Below, piece after piece: positions 47,348-59,333 of a DNA stretch of 64,000 bases. This DNA is from Alopecurus myosuroides (lineage: Eukaryota > Streptophyta > Magnoliopsida > Poales > Poaceae). The position numbers and the translations under genes are program-made. The stretch lies in NCBI GenBank assembly GCA_028641055.1, contig CM054060.1, forward strand, positions 238,976,833 through 239,040,832, written 5' to 3'. Each line of letters opens with the position of its first letter. Positions within the stretch are counted from its first letter, which is position 1. The notes under the pieces were generated by a model. That model was given only the letters and a program-made list of their open reading frames with translations, searched no databases and was not told the DNA's origin.

Positions 47348-47524
47348 ATGGCGTCCCGATCCGGAGAGTCACCGGAAGATCTCTATGTGATCTTCCTTGG
47401 TTGCCTGGATGCGGGGAAAAGAGGAGAAGGACTGGACAACGTCGTGGACCCGATGCTCCCACTGGCGCAAGCAGAGGAGGTCTCCCGGTCGGAGTTCATC
47501 GGAGAGAGGCAACAAATGAACTAG
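47348..47524 (+). CDS. Hypothetical 58-residue protein or gene fragment
   Basis: The ATG at 47348 has a strong plant start context (ACAACATGGCG) and opens a 58-residue frame beginning Met-Ala-Ser-Arg-Ser-Gly-Glu-Ser. I recognise no family. The product is acidic, with no signal peptide or membrane segment. After the stop at 47522 the same frame runs on for about 30 more residues, so it may be the first exon or a decayed fragment of a longer gene. It stands in the only non-transposon stretch of the window, downstream of three G-boxes. Chance cannot be excluded for a frame of this length. Confidence 0.3.
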   Translation: MASRSGESPEDLYVIFLGCLDAGKRGEGLDNVVDPMLPLAQAEEVSRSEFIGERQQMN

Positions 47525-48283
47525 GTCGTCGGTGACATTTCGCCTGCGAGGAGTATAACACAAAATAGAGTGCGGTATGAGCTCCGTGGGAACCCTAGGG
47601 AAGTAGAAGGAAAATAATCACAGCTGGAGATGGCCCATACCAGTGGCTCAGTGCGGTGGCCGTACGTGTCGAGTTGCGGTCGAATAGGGTGATAGAGCAA
47701 GCAGTAGAGAGGGGAGTTTCTCCTGGGGTTTGCTTAGAGGTATCATGATATGGATTGGCAGGTTGCAGGTGAAGAGCGCGGCTTAACCTTGCCCATTGCC
47801 AGAGCTCGATGGTCTCTGTCCGGGATAGACATGGGCGAGGGTGAGTTCGAGTCAAAGGAGCCGAAGAGGATGTCAAGGGGCGCACTTGAGGTGTGGTGGT
47901 TACCCGGGGACAAATAGGAAGTCGAGAGGGACAAGGGTATGGCGGAAATATAATTGAGGTAAAACACATGGGTGATATAGTCCCCACTTATAGTATTAGT
48001 AAAAGAGTATTAAGATGGGGTGTTTGAAATCCTTGTAAAATTATGTTGATTGAAAATAGTCACAAGATGATTTCTTCCATAACATGTTTCACGTGGAGTT
48101 TTTGAAATACTTTAAGTTTATTGAAAACTAGGTCTTTGGGTTGTTGCTTAAAATCAAAACATGTTTAAAAGTGTTTGGCCAAAATAAGGTGATATATGAA
48201 GGTAGTAAGTTTTATTGTCATGACTAGATCACAAGGGGTAAGTTTTAAGTAGGTTATGATTACTGGATTACTGTTAGGTGTTA

Positions 48284-48320
48284 ACAAACACAAACACAAA
48301 CACAAACACAAACACAAACA
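48284..48320 (+). repeat. (ACAAAC)6 microsatellite
   Basis: Six perfect ACAAAC units plus one base. This is the only perfect hexanucleotide array in the window and is a likely length polymorphism. Confidence 0.9.
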
Positions 48321-48920
48321 ACAAAGCAAAGAGAAGTGAAACACAAGCATTACTCAACCTTTTCAAAAAGTTTTTGTTGGCCCTAATTTTTGGCTTCCTA
48401 GCAACTGCATCATTCTGGCTTCTCGAAAGTTAGGATGTTATGATTAATGGTAGTCTTAGTTGTTTTGAGAAAGGTCCGAGTCATAATTCTAGAGTCGTTC
48501 AGAGGTGTCCCAGTGAAGGTACTATGAGAGAGAAATAATGCCAGGGGAGGGCATAAATTATTTCGGAGAAATATAGAGCACAAGAGATGTACTGAGATGT
48601 TATAAATTTGTTTCTGACATCATTAGATAATGTCGATAATTTTATCTATAGGGGTCACAGGGTTCAGGAAGTGTTTCGGGCAAAAACCCGATAAGGGGGT
48701 GGGGGTAGTGCCGAAGCAAGAGGCGCCACCAATGTTGTGGTGTGGTTGCATTGTTTCGCAGCCCTATAGGCAAGTTGCATTGCTCTCATCTGCTCTTCCT
48801 TATTTGGTTTTGAAGAGAAAAGGAAAAGAGCAAAGTGAAAGGAAGAAAGAAAGATAGAAGGAAAGAAAAAAGGGGAAACCGGGGAGGACTCTCAATTGGG
48901 AGTCTAATCCCGTTGGTCTA

Positions 48921-50978
48921 TGCTGCATAATTTAATATTTTTGTCCTACGTAGTCCGCCAAGAACACTATGAAAATAACGAGGTATGCCCATACATGCGA
49001 GGATCACAAACCCGACTCACCGGGCAGTAGAATCGATGTAGTTGTAGAAGAGATCTAAACAATCGTAGATCCTCACAACTAGGCCTAGTTTCACGGATGT
49101 CGCTAAGTCTTTACTCGCCAAGGATCACACATGTAATCCCTCTTATGTTGTGCACGCGTACACTTGAGTCAACCCGTTAGCACTCCAACATCCATGACTC
49201 GGCACCGACGAAGAGAGACATCCTTCCGGCGTTGCTAATTGGTAGCTCTAATCAACTGTGATTAGAGCTATCATGAATCTAGAAGTTCTCAACACAAGAG
49301 AGAGAAGATCTATTTAGAGCTATTCCTAGTAGGGAGAGTAGAACTATAAACCTAATTAGAAGAGGCTCTAATTCAATTAGACGGCCTCTAATTAGACCCT
49401 CTAATTCTACTAGAGGGAGAGAGGGGCTTGAGATCCAATTGTATGTTTTGCTTTGAGCCTTGGGGTCCTTTATATAGTGGGAGGGAGGAGCACACTTGAA
49501 AACAGGAGAGGGAAATCCTAGATGAGCTAGGAGGAGGGTGGCCACACCAAGGAGGTGGTAGCACCCCCTCCCCTAGTTCAACCCGGATCGGGTGGTGGAG
49601 TCCAACTCCACCTCCCTCTCCTTTCTTTTTTCCTTTTTATCCTTTTATCTTATCATTTTTCTCTGCAATACATTGAGGAAAAATACCGGGACGATGAGCA
49701 CCAACTTCTAAAGTCACTACGGAAACCTGGCAGCCCTCTAAAATAGGGTGCAACCATGATGGGAATTTCTGACCCCTTCCGGCACTCCCCACCTTGATGG
49801 AAAGTCCCCGAAACTCCTCTGAAACCAAATAACTCCAATGTATAAAATCATCAATATTATCAACCGGTGTTGGAAACATATTTATAACATCCCAGGACAT
49901 CTCATGTCCTCCGTTACCTTTCATATAAATTCTTCCTAGCACCGACATAATTTCTCTTTAATAACAACTTCCCTAAAACCACTCCAACTAACACTGGACT
50001 TGTTTCTGTGACATCGTGATGAAATCGTACATTCATAAAACCAATAAAAACATATTAATTGGATCAGTTAAAGGTTGGCATGACTTATGCGTGTGACTCG
50101 TAATGGCTCGATAACACACGGACATGTTCGGGAACTTACCGAACAATAACAACAATGGGACCATGGATGTCCATGATGGATCCTGTGTGTTCACGGAGAA
50201 TGAGGGAACCTTATCAGTTACTCATTGCACTTTTTCCCTTAACTTCACGATACCAACAATATCACAAGTTGAGACTTTGTGATCTGGTCCGATCAAACTC
50301 TTTGATCATAACACATAAAACTCGTTAACGACATTGTCCTCTTTTCTCATCCATATCCCCGATGCCCTTGTGAAAAATTACACTGTGTGTAGCCATACAA
50401 TATGACATTGGTGATACTGAGAGGTCCCAGAGTGTGTATCTCTCTATCATCTAGAGGAGTTAAATACTAGTCTTGAACGATCTCAGTTCCGTTACACTTT
50501 CTATTTCATACCCAGATATCACCGTTATGATCTTTAGTTATGGAAAGACGGTTGATGATATCCAAAGTATAACTTTCAATTGTGCGGTCACTAGATATTC
50601 TCATAGTATATTAATTATAGTTAATTCCCACTTCATATGTATTTTTCTGAAATACATTACAATTGTTTAGTCTCTTTTAGAAAATCCATACACTTGGGTC
50701 GGTTCAGTACTATTGTAATACTAATAATAAAATCTTATGTTTTGCTAGACTTTTAACCAAGTCCATGATCAGGAAAATGTGATCATATCACAAACCATAA
50801 GCTAATCTTAGAAACAAATTAGGAACTCTTGTTTGTTTATGTATTCACACTCGCACAAATATTTTCCTTTGAAAACTCACTTTTCAAGTGCTATAGCGGT
50901 TGTTGACATAAACTTAATTCTTAACTTGGAGATACAATAATAACTGAATATTATTGTCACTAGGGCATTCCTCCAATA
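48921..50978 (-). mobile_element. Copia LTR (Angela/BARE style)
   Basis: The right end reads GGGCATTCCTCCAATA, so on the - strand the LTR begins TATTGGAGGAATGCCCTAG, the family's TGTTGGAGGAATGCCC start with one change. The polypurine tract follows at 50979, which makes this the 3' LTR of a - strand element. The left end near 48921 (TGCTGCATAATTT) is estimated from the CCTACGTAG word that normally follows the LTR start. The frames in it (49279-49545 and 49637-49948, -) are shadows. Confidence 0.65.
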
Positions 50979-52520
50979 GTCTCCCACTTGCACTAGAGTC
51001 AATTAATACTCTAGTTAGTATGATGACATAACACCTATGGAATTCCAGTGTTACTCACACTATGCACGTGGTTCCTTAGACTTTTGTCTTTCACGTTTTG
51101 ATCTTATCAATTTGTGATAAACTTGTGTTTGGATTTATTAGGAATTGGATTTATGTGAGCCCAGTTTCTTCATAGCACTAATAATTCAAGCGTCTCCGAA
51201 TGAATTATCATACCATCGTTTGAAACCTCACTAAGTCGAACGACTTTTATCTAATAACTTGCAATAAAAAATGTCTAACAATGAGTGACAAAAATCCATA
51301 GCAAAAAATACTGTAGAGGCCACTCATAATACTCTAATGTTGATATTCATACAACATACGCTATTCTAAAGTGAAGAATCATAATCTGAATTTAAATCAA
51401 TAAAGATTTGATTTTGTAATTCCACCACAAATACATATGTGAATACTTCACACAATATTATTTGTAGCTATACAAAATTCGACTTAGTCATTTTATACTT
51501 TGTAATTACTATTGAATATTAATGTGAGATACTTCTCACCACAATATTCCTTGGTTTGATTCCAAACAATTAGCTGCATAAGAAAAACTCTTACTTAAGT
51601 CTTTCTCCTTTATACTGGCTTGACTAAAACAATTTTAGTCAACGAAAATCTATCGGTTCTTGCATGCTATATTTTATGACTATGCGATTAGTCAAATCAT
51701 GAAAATATTATTATTTGATCTCAATCCTTTATAGTTTGCTCACCAATGTCATGTTTAGTTTTGGGAAGAAATACTTTATCCCATTGTAATTCGAAATTTC
51801 TTTTAGAATTACACTCAACACACACATCATATTCATGCTTATTAAACTTCCTAATCTATCTCATAGATTCTAGATTTAGTAACACACGTTTTGATATTGC
51901 ATTAATTTTTTTTTCATGAGGTAACTTTCTTTCAATAAGGCCCAGCCAAATTAAAAAGATCATAATCAGCTCTTGCTGAATTTTAACTCCCTTCGCTTTA
52001 TAAAATAAAAAACAAGTAATTCTTGTTTCATTAATACGACTGACTTAATACTCATACTTGTAATATTTCATATTACTCTAGTAATCCAGAATTAATTAAA
52101 TTTAGCAAAATAATTTGATAATTGTTCCAATAACAACACCAAGCAACTGATATGATAAGTTTTCAACTCATCATTATCATTTATTCGTACTTGATTTTTT
52201 TATCAATACAAGCTTTATGAATATAAAATAATCATATCTGCTTTTCGTTATGAAAATATTCATGTTCCGGTGATTTTAAAATCACTAAACTTACTCTCAA
52301 GATTAAATCTTAGAGTCAACACGAATATATCTTTATTCATTGATCTATATGATAATCCAAAATCATATATTTATGAGTACTATTATCTTGTTTGTTTTTG
52401 TTTTGCACATTATGGTTATTATCTTGAAATTTTGATGACTATATCACAGAGTTAGTTTCACATCAAATTCCTGATATGACCTTCAATATTAAGTTTGAAT
52501 TTCATGTATCTCATACATAA
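50979..52520 (-). mobile_element. Copia interior, truncated and non-coding
   Basis: It starts with GTCTCCCACTTGCACTAGAGTC, the same polypurine tract as at 35255, and continues with sequence that resembles the corresponding part of that element (ACACCTATGGAATTCCAGTG against ACACATATGGCGTTCGAGTG). It is AT-rich without gag or pol frames and breaks at 52520, so the 5' part and other LTR are gone. Confidence 0.6.
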
Positions 52521-53034
52521 TGTAACATCCCAGTGTTTTGGGAGTTATAAATGATCTAAATATAATTTTTGCACCTGCATGCATGCATTTGAAAAACCTG
52601 AATATTTTTTCGCAAAATAAAACCCTAGTACTGAACATATAGAAATCAGCAGAACGGAGATAAACGCAACATACCCTCCAATCGGACAGTTGGTAGTAGT
52701 CGCAACAGAGGCGGCGGTCATGGTGGCAGCGGCAGTTGCTGCAGTGGTAGCGGCTTTGGCAGCAGCAGCCGTCTCAGCAGCAATGCATTCGGCTTTGGTG
52801 GACATGTTGACGACGAAGGCGACACGGTAATATTCGAAGTAGATGAACAGAAGCGAGCAGTCGCATAGACGCTCCCCAAAAACCTAATCGTCCCTCTCTC
52901 GTACAGTATCTGTAGAGATGGAGTTTCAAAGGCCTGATCTCCCGCAAATCGAGTACGTGGTCCACGGGATGGCATCACCGGTGGCGGCAACAACTAGGGG
53001 AACTACAGTGGCGCAAGGATGAAGTGCGTATGAG
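52521..53034. other. Unassigned segment with an Ala/Thr-rich frame
   Basis: It begins TGTAACATCCC, like the LTR-like sequence at 26651, but the two do not continue alike. On the - strand a frame from 52805 to 52545 (86 residues) starts Met-Ser-Thr-Lys-Ala-Glu-Cys, runs through about 35 residues of mainly Ala and Thr, and ends with a 20-residue hydrophobic stretch that could span a membrane. The Ala/Thr part comes from a degenerate GCN/CNG triplet tract. The frame stays open upstream for roughly 15 codons. I do not recognise a family; it may be a chance frame through a triplet repeat. Confidence 0.35.
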
Positions 53035-54606
53035 TGATACGTCATAAATGTATCCTTAATTTTTGATGTTCCATGTTTTTTTCATGCCATATGCTACATG
53101 TTTTCCTTACACTTTATGTCATTTTTATCGATTTCCCAGGACTAACCTATTGACAAGATGCCACAGAGCCCGTTCCTGTTTTCAGCTATTTTTATTTTCA
53201 GAAAAGTTGTTTTGGAAATATTCTCGGAATTCGAAAGTTCAAAACCCGGCAGTCTCAGAATTCCCGAAGGTTCCACGGAGTCCCAAAGAGGCTCGGAGGG
53301 GGCACACAATAGGGCGGCGCGCCCCTGGCCGCGCCTAGGGGTGGTGTGGGCTTCTCGGGAGCCCACCACCATCGCCATTTTTCCTATTTATTCCCCCTGA
53401 TGCGTGAACCGTAAAAATATACTACTTTCCACGAAAAACACCCGAGGCCGCCGTCATCGTCAACCCGAGATCGGGAGGATACTGGGGTTCTCCCCGGCAC
53501 CCTGCCGGGAGGGAAAATCATCACCGGAGGGCTCTACACCACCATGCCCGCCTCCAGAGTGTTGCGTGAGTAGTTCATACTTAGACTATGGGTCCATATA
53601 AGTAGCTACATGGTTGTCCTCTCCTCTTTATGCCTCATGTTTAGATCTCGTGAGCTTCCCTACATGATCGAGATCATCTTATTGTAACGCTACATGTTGT
53701 GTTTGCTGGGATCCGATGATTATTGAATGCTATGTCTCTTGATTATCAATCTATCATGTTGTCTTCATGTGTATGTTATTTATGATCTTGCATGCTCCCC
53801 GTTGTCAGTAGATGCTCTGGCCAAATAGATGCTAGTGACTCCAAGAGGGAGTATTTATGCTCAATAGTGGGTTCATGCCTCCTTCGCATCTGTGCTCGAG
53901 TGTCAAAAACGTGACAAATGGAGGATGTGTTGTTTCCATTAGGGAGAAAACAACGATGTTAACTTTGTTTACATTACACACTTTTCTTACTGCGATTATC
54001 TGTTGCTTGCAACTTAATACCCAATGTTTCTTCGGATGATATTCGGAGGGTGGATTATTAGTCATAGATGCAATTGGATGATGGTCTATATATTTTGTTG
54101 TAATGCCCGCATGAATCTCATAGTAATCATCATGTCATGCATGTTTCATTATCTATGAATTGTCCAGCTGTAACTTGTTCACCACTCATGTCAACTATCT
54201 TTTATGGAGAGACACCACTATTGAACTGTGGACCCCGGTCCATTTTCTCATACTGATAATACAACCACTGCTTCTACTGTTTTCACACTGCTACTGCTGT
54301 TTTCATATTGTTCTCATAATGTTTTCCACACCATGCATTCAACCTCTTTGTTATCAGCAAAACCGGTGAGATTGAGAACCTCACTTCTACGTTGGCGCAA
54401 AGTGAATTTGATTGTGTTGTGTAGGTTCCACGTTGCTGCTGAACCGGTAGTGCGCGTGCCATCTCAGCTGCATCAACCTTCGGAAGTGCTTCTTCCTCCT
54501 ACTGGTCGATTCAACCTTGGTTTCTTTTCCGAGGGAAAACTTGCTTCTTCACTATTCACACCTTGAGCTTGGGGTCTCCCAGCGAGTGTGTGTCTACACT
54601 CCATCA
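53035..54606 (+). mobile_element. Athila-like 5' LTR (element 4)
   Basis: It runs from TGATACGTC to CTACACTCCATCA (1572 bp) and is followed by the primer site, so it is a 5' LTR on the + strand. It is the same family as the solo LTR at 9092. The left flank is ATGAG (53030-53034); the right copy would lie beyond the nested elements. U3 is GC-rich near 53280-53370, and a TATTTATTCC run at 53386 is the TATA-like site. Confidence 0.8.
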
Positions 54607-54614
54607 AGCTTTTC

Positions 54615-54632
54615 TGGCGCCGTTGCCGGGGA
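54615..54632 (+). other. tRNA-Asp primer binding site of element 4
   Basis: TGGCGCCGTTGCCGGGGA is complementary to the 3' end of tRNA-Asp, the characteristic primer of Athila-type elements. It lies eight bases inside the LTR end. Confidence 0.85.
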
Positions 54633-55145
54633 GGAAGAGAATTTCTGTAAGGGGAGTCTCTCAGCTCCAATCATTCTTTTACTTTGTTATTGTTTTGCTA
54701 GTTACTTTCTTTATCATCCTTTCTATCAATGTTTGATATCTTTGAAACTAGATCTTATTGCAAGGTGGGTTCATGGATGAACAACAAAAATATTATAAGG
54801 AACACCGCTCGTCACAAAAAGGGACACACTTATGGGAGCAAATTAATAAATTGCATAACTATGCTAAAAACTTGTGCTCTACTTATAACGTTACTTATTG
54901 CTTTGATAAAGCTTGTTGCTATAGGAGGTACAAACACCTCCCTTTTCAATGTGAGTATAATGATAATGTTACCATATCTTCTTATGTCAAGGGAAATTAT
55001 GACTTTTATGATGTGGAACAAATTGAGGAATATATATCCTTGGAAGGGTGCATTCAAAATTGCCTATTTGCTTCAAAGTATTGATGATGCACCCTATAAA
55101 TATGAGATTTATGATATACTTGAATATTGCTTTGATAATTACTAC
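54633..55145 (+). pseudogene. Athila-like leader and gag start, cut by a Gypsy element
   Basis: From about 54758 a frame opens with Met-Gln-Gly-Gly-Phe-Met-Asp-Glu-Gln-Gln-Lys-Tyr-Tyr and runs 108 residues to 55084. It is rich in Tyr, Lys and Cys, and I take it as the beginning of gag from its place after the primer site. Stops follow from 55082. The sequence ends abruptly at 55145 where the next LTR begins. Confidence 0.5.
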
Positions 55146-55691
55146 TGTCGGATATATACCGATTAGGGGTATATCCGACATTGTCCTAAAGAGACGGATT
55201 ACCAGGGTTGGCTGATTGGTAATGGATCACAGTCCATTAGGCGGCCCAGTAAGCTGACGCGCAGAAGCCGGATTCTAGAAGAACCCGAACCACGTCCCAA
55301 AGTGGTGCGGCTTGGAGCAGAAGACGGATTCCTGCTTTCCAAGTTACATACTTTCAGTAATCTTCTAGGTTTCCTTTCTGTAAGCCCTAACCCTTCTATC
55401 TATATGAAGCCGGACGGGAGAGAAGAAACAGACAGACAATTAGTTAGAAGCCAACCCGCCGAGAAGTTGATCCTCGCCGAGTTAGCGAAACCCAACTCGC
55501 ATTGTATTTTGTATACTTCAGGCTTTACCCCTGATTTAGTGAGATTGCAGGAGTAGGAACGTCGCCTAGTTGCGACGTACCGAACCTGGGTAAATTTCGT
55601 GTTCCTGGTTGTAGTACTACCACGTCCCCCCACGTCTCTACAGTAGTCTCATGGCACCCCCGTCTATGAACTCTACAACGATGTCTCGACA
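55146..55691 (+). mobile_element. Gypsy 5' LTR (element 5)
   Basis: This 546-bp LTR runs from TGTCGG to CTCGACA, with TGTCG/CGACA inverted ends, inside element 4. Its first 35 bases form a perfect 11-bp inverted repeat (55146-55156 with 55170-55180). A possible primer site TGGCGCCTACATTGGGG follows at 55694. The frame at 55302-55556 is in the LTR and not a gene. Confidence 0.75.
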
Positions 55692-55782
55692 GTTGGCGCC
55701 TACATTGGGGCCAGCGACGTCAAGCTTTATGTTTTGATCAGGGATACTCGGCGGAATCGGCAGTACCATAATTTTCGGAAGC

Positions 55783-57843
55783 TTGGAATTCGACAATGAT
55801 GTCGGGTGCTTCCTCGACAATGGATTGTACATGCTAGCACGGAATCATCTGGTAAGTGCCTACGTTTTACCGATTGGATCTGCAAACATCTTTATCGGAT
55901 TAACTGCAGAAGGAATGGGATTCTGTGGTGGAAGTAAATTTATCCCACCCTCCCTATACCCAGTTGAAGAAAACTACGATGCCGGATTTTGCTCAGAGCG
56001 CCAATGCCCCGCTGAAATTGTTGCCTCTTCGGAGATGCCTGCAATCAGATCTCACTTTATTGGTATGGTGCAATCCGAGGTCGCTGAAAACACGGATGAA
56101 AGTAATCCCATGGAAGAGGCAGATGAAAACGATCCCACAGTGGAAGTGCAAGATCCGACACCCGTCAATGTGATGACGAACTCGGAAGCCGACTCTGTGC
56201 TAGCGGCCATCAAGGCCAGATTGGAGTTGGAACCCGAATCTGAGGAGTTAGATTCTGAGGACGAAGATGAAGACGCTTTCGAAAGAAAGGTCAAATCTAT
56301 GCAAGGGGGCTTCCATGAAGTGCTTATGGCAAAACCGGTTGAAAACACGGATGCTGAAAGCCAGGTAGACCCCAAAACACCTCCGCCAGATGAGGAAAGA
56401 GAGGACGGTGAAACCAGTCCAATTTACCCTGATGTCAAGAAATTGTCAGAAGATGAACCTGGCAAAAAACCTCACTCTTCCAAGAAGAGAAACAAGACAG
56501 CCAAGAAACTCCAATATAAACTCCTGAAGAAAAAACTGGTAGACACTGCTAATGAAAACCTGGAAGTAGGAGGAGGAAGCGGAGTCAAGCCTACGGAGAA
56601 GAAAACGAAGGAAATCCCTGTTCCACTAATGTCAGAACAGGACGAACTTGATTTAATTCAAACTCCAGTGGGACGCGACGAACCCCCTGAAGTGCTGGAA
56701 GCCAGGAGACAAGCTCTCCAGCGGTAGCAACAACATCTATTCAGAACTCGAGAAAACCGCCTAAAAACCCAGGCTGACATTAAGTTGCAGCAGGAAGAAA
56801 TAGAGGAATACGAAAGAAGGAATAGATCTAGCATAAAACCTACACGGTTACCCGGAATCGCAAGACCGGAAGTATTGCCGCCAAAAGAAAGGTTCCAAAA
56901 CCCTTCCTGATAAAAGCAAGTAAATGGAATTGATGCCAAGGGTGAACGTGTATACAAAACCGCAGCAGAAAACGTGAAAGCCGCATTCGCCATCCTCAAC
57001 GATGATCTATACTCCAATGACGAAAAGCTACAAGGGGTGTATGCTTTCTTAGGAAAGGAATTGCAACAACAATAACGAGGGCATGCAAGATCAGGGAAGT
57101 TGCATGACGACTCAGCCCTATGCAAAACAGCCACATGCGCCGCTAGAGCACCTGGACCTGGCGAACCTGGAGATTCAGGCAATTCCAAAGAGAAGAAAGG
57201 AGATCCGAGAAAGGACAAGAAAATTCCAGATCATAAGGATGCATCGTCCAAGACAGGATCCCATCTGTCGAAAGGTGGAATTAATCTCCGGGATCGGCAG
57301 GAACAAAACCGCAAAGACGGAAAAGCAATGCCGCCTCCGAGACGCCCAGCTGAAAAATCCAGAAGATACGACATTCCTCGTAGATGCGAGAGGTCCCGTA
57401 CTCCTCCTAGGAACAAAGAAAGGCCAAGGAGTAGAACTCCGCCTTATTCCAAAGGAAATGACAATGGACGAAATAGGGATAATCCCGGAAAAGCGCACCC
57501 GCGCAACAATGGCAAAGAAAGGAGCAGATCCCCTTCTCTCCATTCAGCCGGCAGATATTCCGCTCACGCCGATAAGGCGGAAAAAGATGATCTATACTTT
57601 GGACCTAAGTGTTTCACTTATAGGATCCGAAGAATAAATCTATATTCTGGCTTCACCAAAGTTGGTCCAACATTCCAGAAATATACCGATAGTATAAATG
57701 CGGATACCTGGCTCTCAGACTTTTATACAGCCGTCCAGATCAACAAAGGGACAGATATAGAGGCGGTAAAATTCCTCTCCCTAATGTCGCTGGATGGAAC
57801 CAGAGATTGGATAACCGGGCTGAAAGTGCATGGGGCCCCCATA
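55783..57843 (+). pseudogene. Gypsy gag (element 5), three stop sites, cut by a Copia element
   Basis: One frame covers the interval with stops at 56725, 56908-56913 and 57073. The N-terminal 314 residues include an acidic Glu/Asp tract (residues 145-170) and a Lys-rich segment. A second part has an Arg/Ser/Pro-rich tract (57340-57560) like those of RNA-binding linkers. The conserved gag core starts near 57680: Ile-Asn-Ala-Asp-Thr-Trp-Leu-Ser-Asp-Phe-Tyr and Met-Ser-Leu-Asp-Gly-Thr-Arg-Asp-Trp-Ile. It breaks at 57843 in the middle of the core, where the Copia LTR begins. The start at 55783 is the first ATG in frame, but the frame may open earlier. Confidence 0.75.
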
Positions 57844-58437
57844 TGTGGTTTTGGTAATTAATGACAATCCTTATGGACTAACATTTGCATTGAGTTATCC
57901 TTGTAGATCTTGTCCATAGGAAATAATGGAGTTCATGTGTTGAACTCTATTAGCTTCCTTGATGGCCATTGTTATATTCATGGATTTATATGAAGAATGG
58001 TCATGGTTTGAGTTGAGCTTATTTCTAGTGTGTCTTGAAGAAAAGTATTAGGTGATCTTTCATTATTATCTTCAAGACATCATCATTTGAAGTGAGAAGC
58101 AAAGATACAAGGTTGATCAAGCAAGTGATCAACACACAAAGCTGCAAGTTACACCAAGTGGGATTGTGTATCTCATGGTATGGTAAGAAATTGCCAATAT
58201 AGCTTTGTGAACTAACCCATGATATGTGTGTGTCGCATCTCTATGTGTGGTTACATATCTTTCCATGGGCATGAACCAAAAGGAAGATTTCTTATAGCCC
58301 ATAGTCTATGTCGACGTCAAGAGGTGTTCGTCACCTAGTTTGACGTGGAAGCTCAAGTGAAGCATCTAGAATATATCCTATGCTTGTTGCTTACCACCCT
58401 TTTGGAGATTGTGTCCTTGTGAAGATTTTCCGAGAAG

Positions 58438-58499
58438 AGTCTCTCCCATAATGGTGTATGGGGGAGCTAGTCTCTCCCATAATGGTGTATGGGGGAGCA
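58438..58499 (+). repeat. 31-bp tandem duplication in the Copia LTR
   Basis: Two copies of AGTCTCTCCCATAATGG followed by TGTATGGGGGAGC, nearly identical and directly adjoining. The related LTR at 45340 has only one copy, so the duplication arose in this lineage. Confidence 0.9.
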
Positions 58500-59258
58500 A
58501 CTTGCAAGTCTTCATCAAGCGGAGCTTGTGCTAGCAAGCGAAATCAAGAAAGAAGATCCAACTTGAGAGAGTCAAGATCGTCATCATCTAGCTCAAGTGG
58601 AATTCTCAAGGAAAAGGTATAATCTTGATAGGTTTTCTATTTTACCGGTCTCGTGTCTTTGGGAGACCGGGTTATAGGATAGAAAGTCGTACTATCAAGA
58701 GGGGCTCTCAAGTGAGTAACTTGATCGAATCGTTATGGAGAGCTCAAACCTTTGCATACCTGCATTCATATTTCTTGGTTCTTATTTGTCTTTTGTCTCC
58801 TTTGGGTTTTAGTGCTTGTCATGATCTTTATGGCAAGCCAAGGTTTATCGAAAACGGTTTTGGTAAGAAAAACTTGTTGCGATTTCGGTGGTGAAAATAT
58901 CCGGTTCAGCTTTGAGAATGTTTCCACACATTCCATGTGTGGTAACTTCTCCGTTCCTTTTTGTTTGGATAGTCCTTACTATTACCTTTCCAACCCATTT
59001 GGGTTCACCTTATTCGGAGTTCATTCTCAAAAGTTATGTGTGTTTTCGTGTTGGAGGTTTTACCGAGTGTTCCTATTTGAGAGGTCTAAACCTTTACCAA
59101 TTTGGTTTTATCTTCCATTTATGCACAATGATGTTTCTCTGCATATTCTTGTAGTTCTCGTCGTTGCGATTTCAACGAGCCCAAGAACATCGAAAACGGA
59201 GTCCATATGCAAAAGTTATAGCATTTCTCGTATCGGTTGTCAGTCTCACTATTTGCAT

Positions 59259-59333
59259 CCGGAATATTCCGGGGCCATTCCGGCCAAAACGGGAAAAGGC
59301 TCTGTTTGCATCTGGAATGCTCCGGAATATTCC
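59259..59333 (+). promoter_or_regulatory. Heat-shock-element-like palindromes
   Basis: CCGGAATATTCCGG at 59259-59272 contains GAAxxTTC. At 59314-59333 four adjoining pentamers GGAAT-GCTCC-GGAAT-ATTCC fit the alternating xGAAx/xTTCx pattern with one change. The TATA-like run at 59389 is 55 bases downstream. Function is inferred from the pattern. Confidence 0.45.

Larger units (their letters stand above)
46946..48920. other. Stretch without recognised transposon sequence
   Basis: The part 47110-47960 is GC-richer than its surroundings and shows no LTR ends, polypurine tract or transposon domain. It contains a G-box cluster and a small frame (separate entries). The part 47960-48920 is AT-rich with a hexanucleotide microsatellite and nothing else I can name. 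It may be a remnant of the ancestral locus between insertions or an unfamiliar element. Confidence 0.4.

Noticed and set aside
47595..47987. 130-residue - strand frame in the non-transposon stretch
   Set aside because: Pro/Thr/Ser-rich composition, several overlapping frames and no recognisable motif; not separable from chance in GC-rich DNA.
57083..57637. 184-residue + frame overlapping Gypsy gag
   Set aside because: It is the shifted frame of the Arg/Ser/Pro-rich gag linker; the gag frame is supported by the conserved core downstream.
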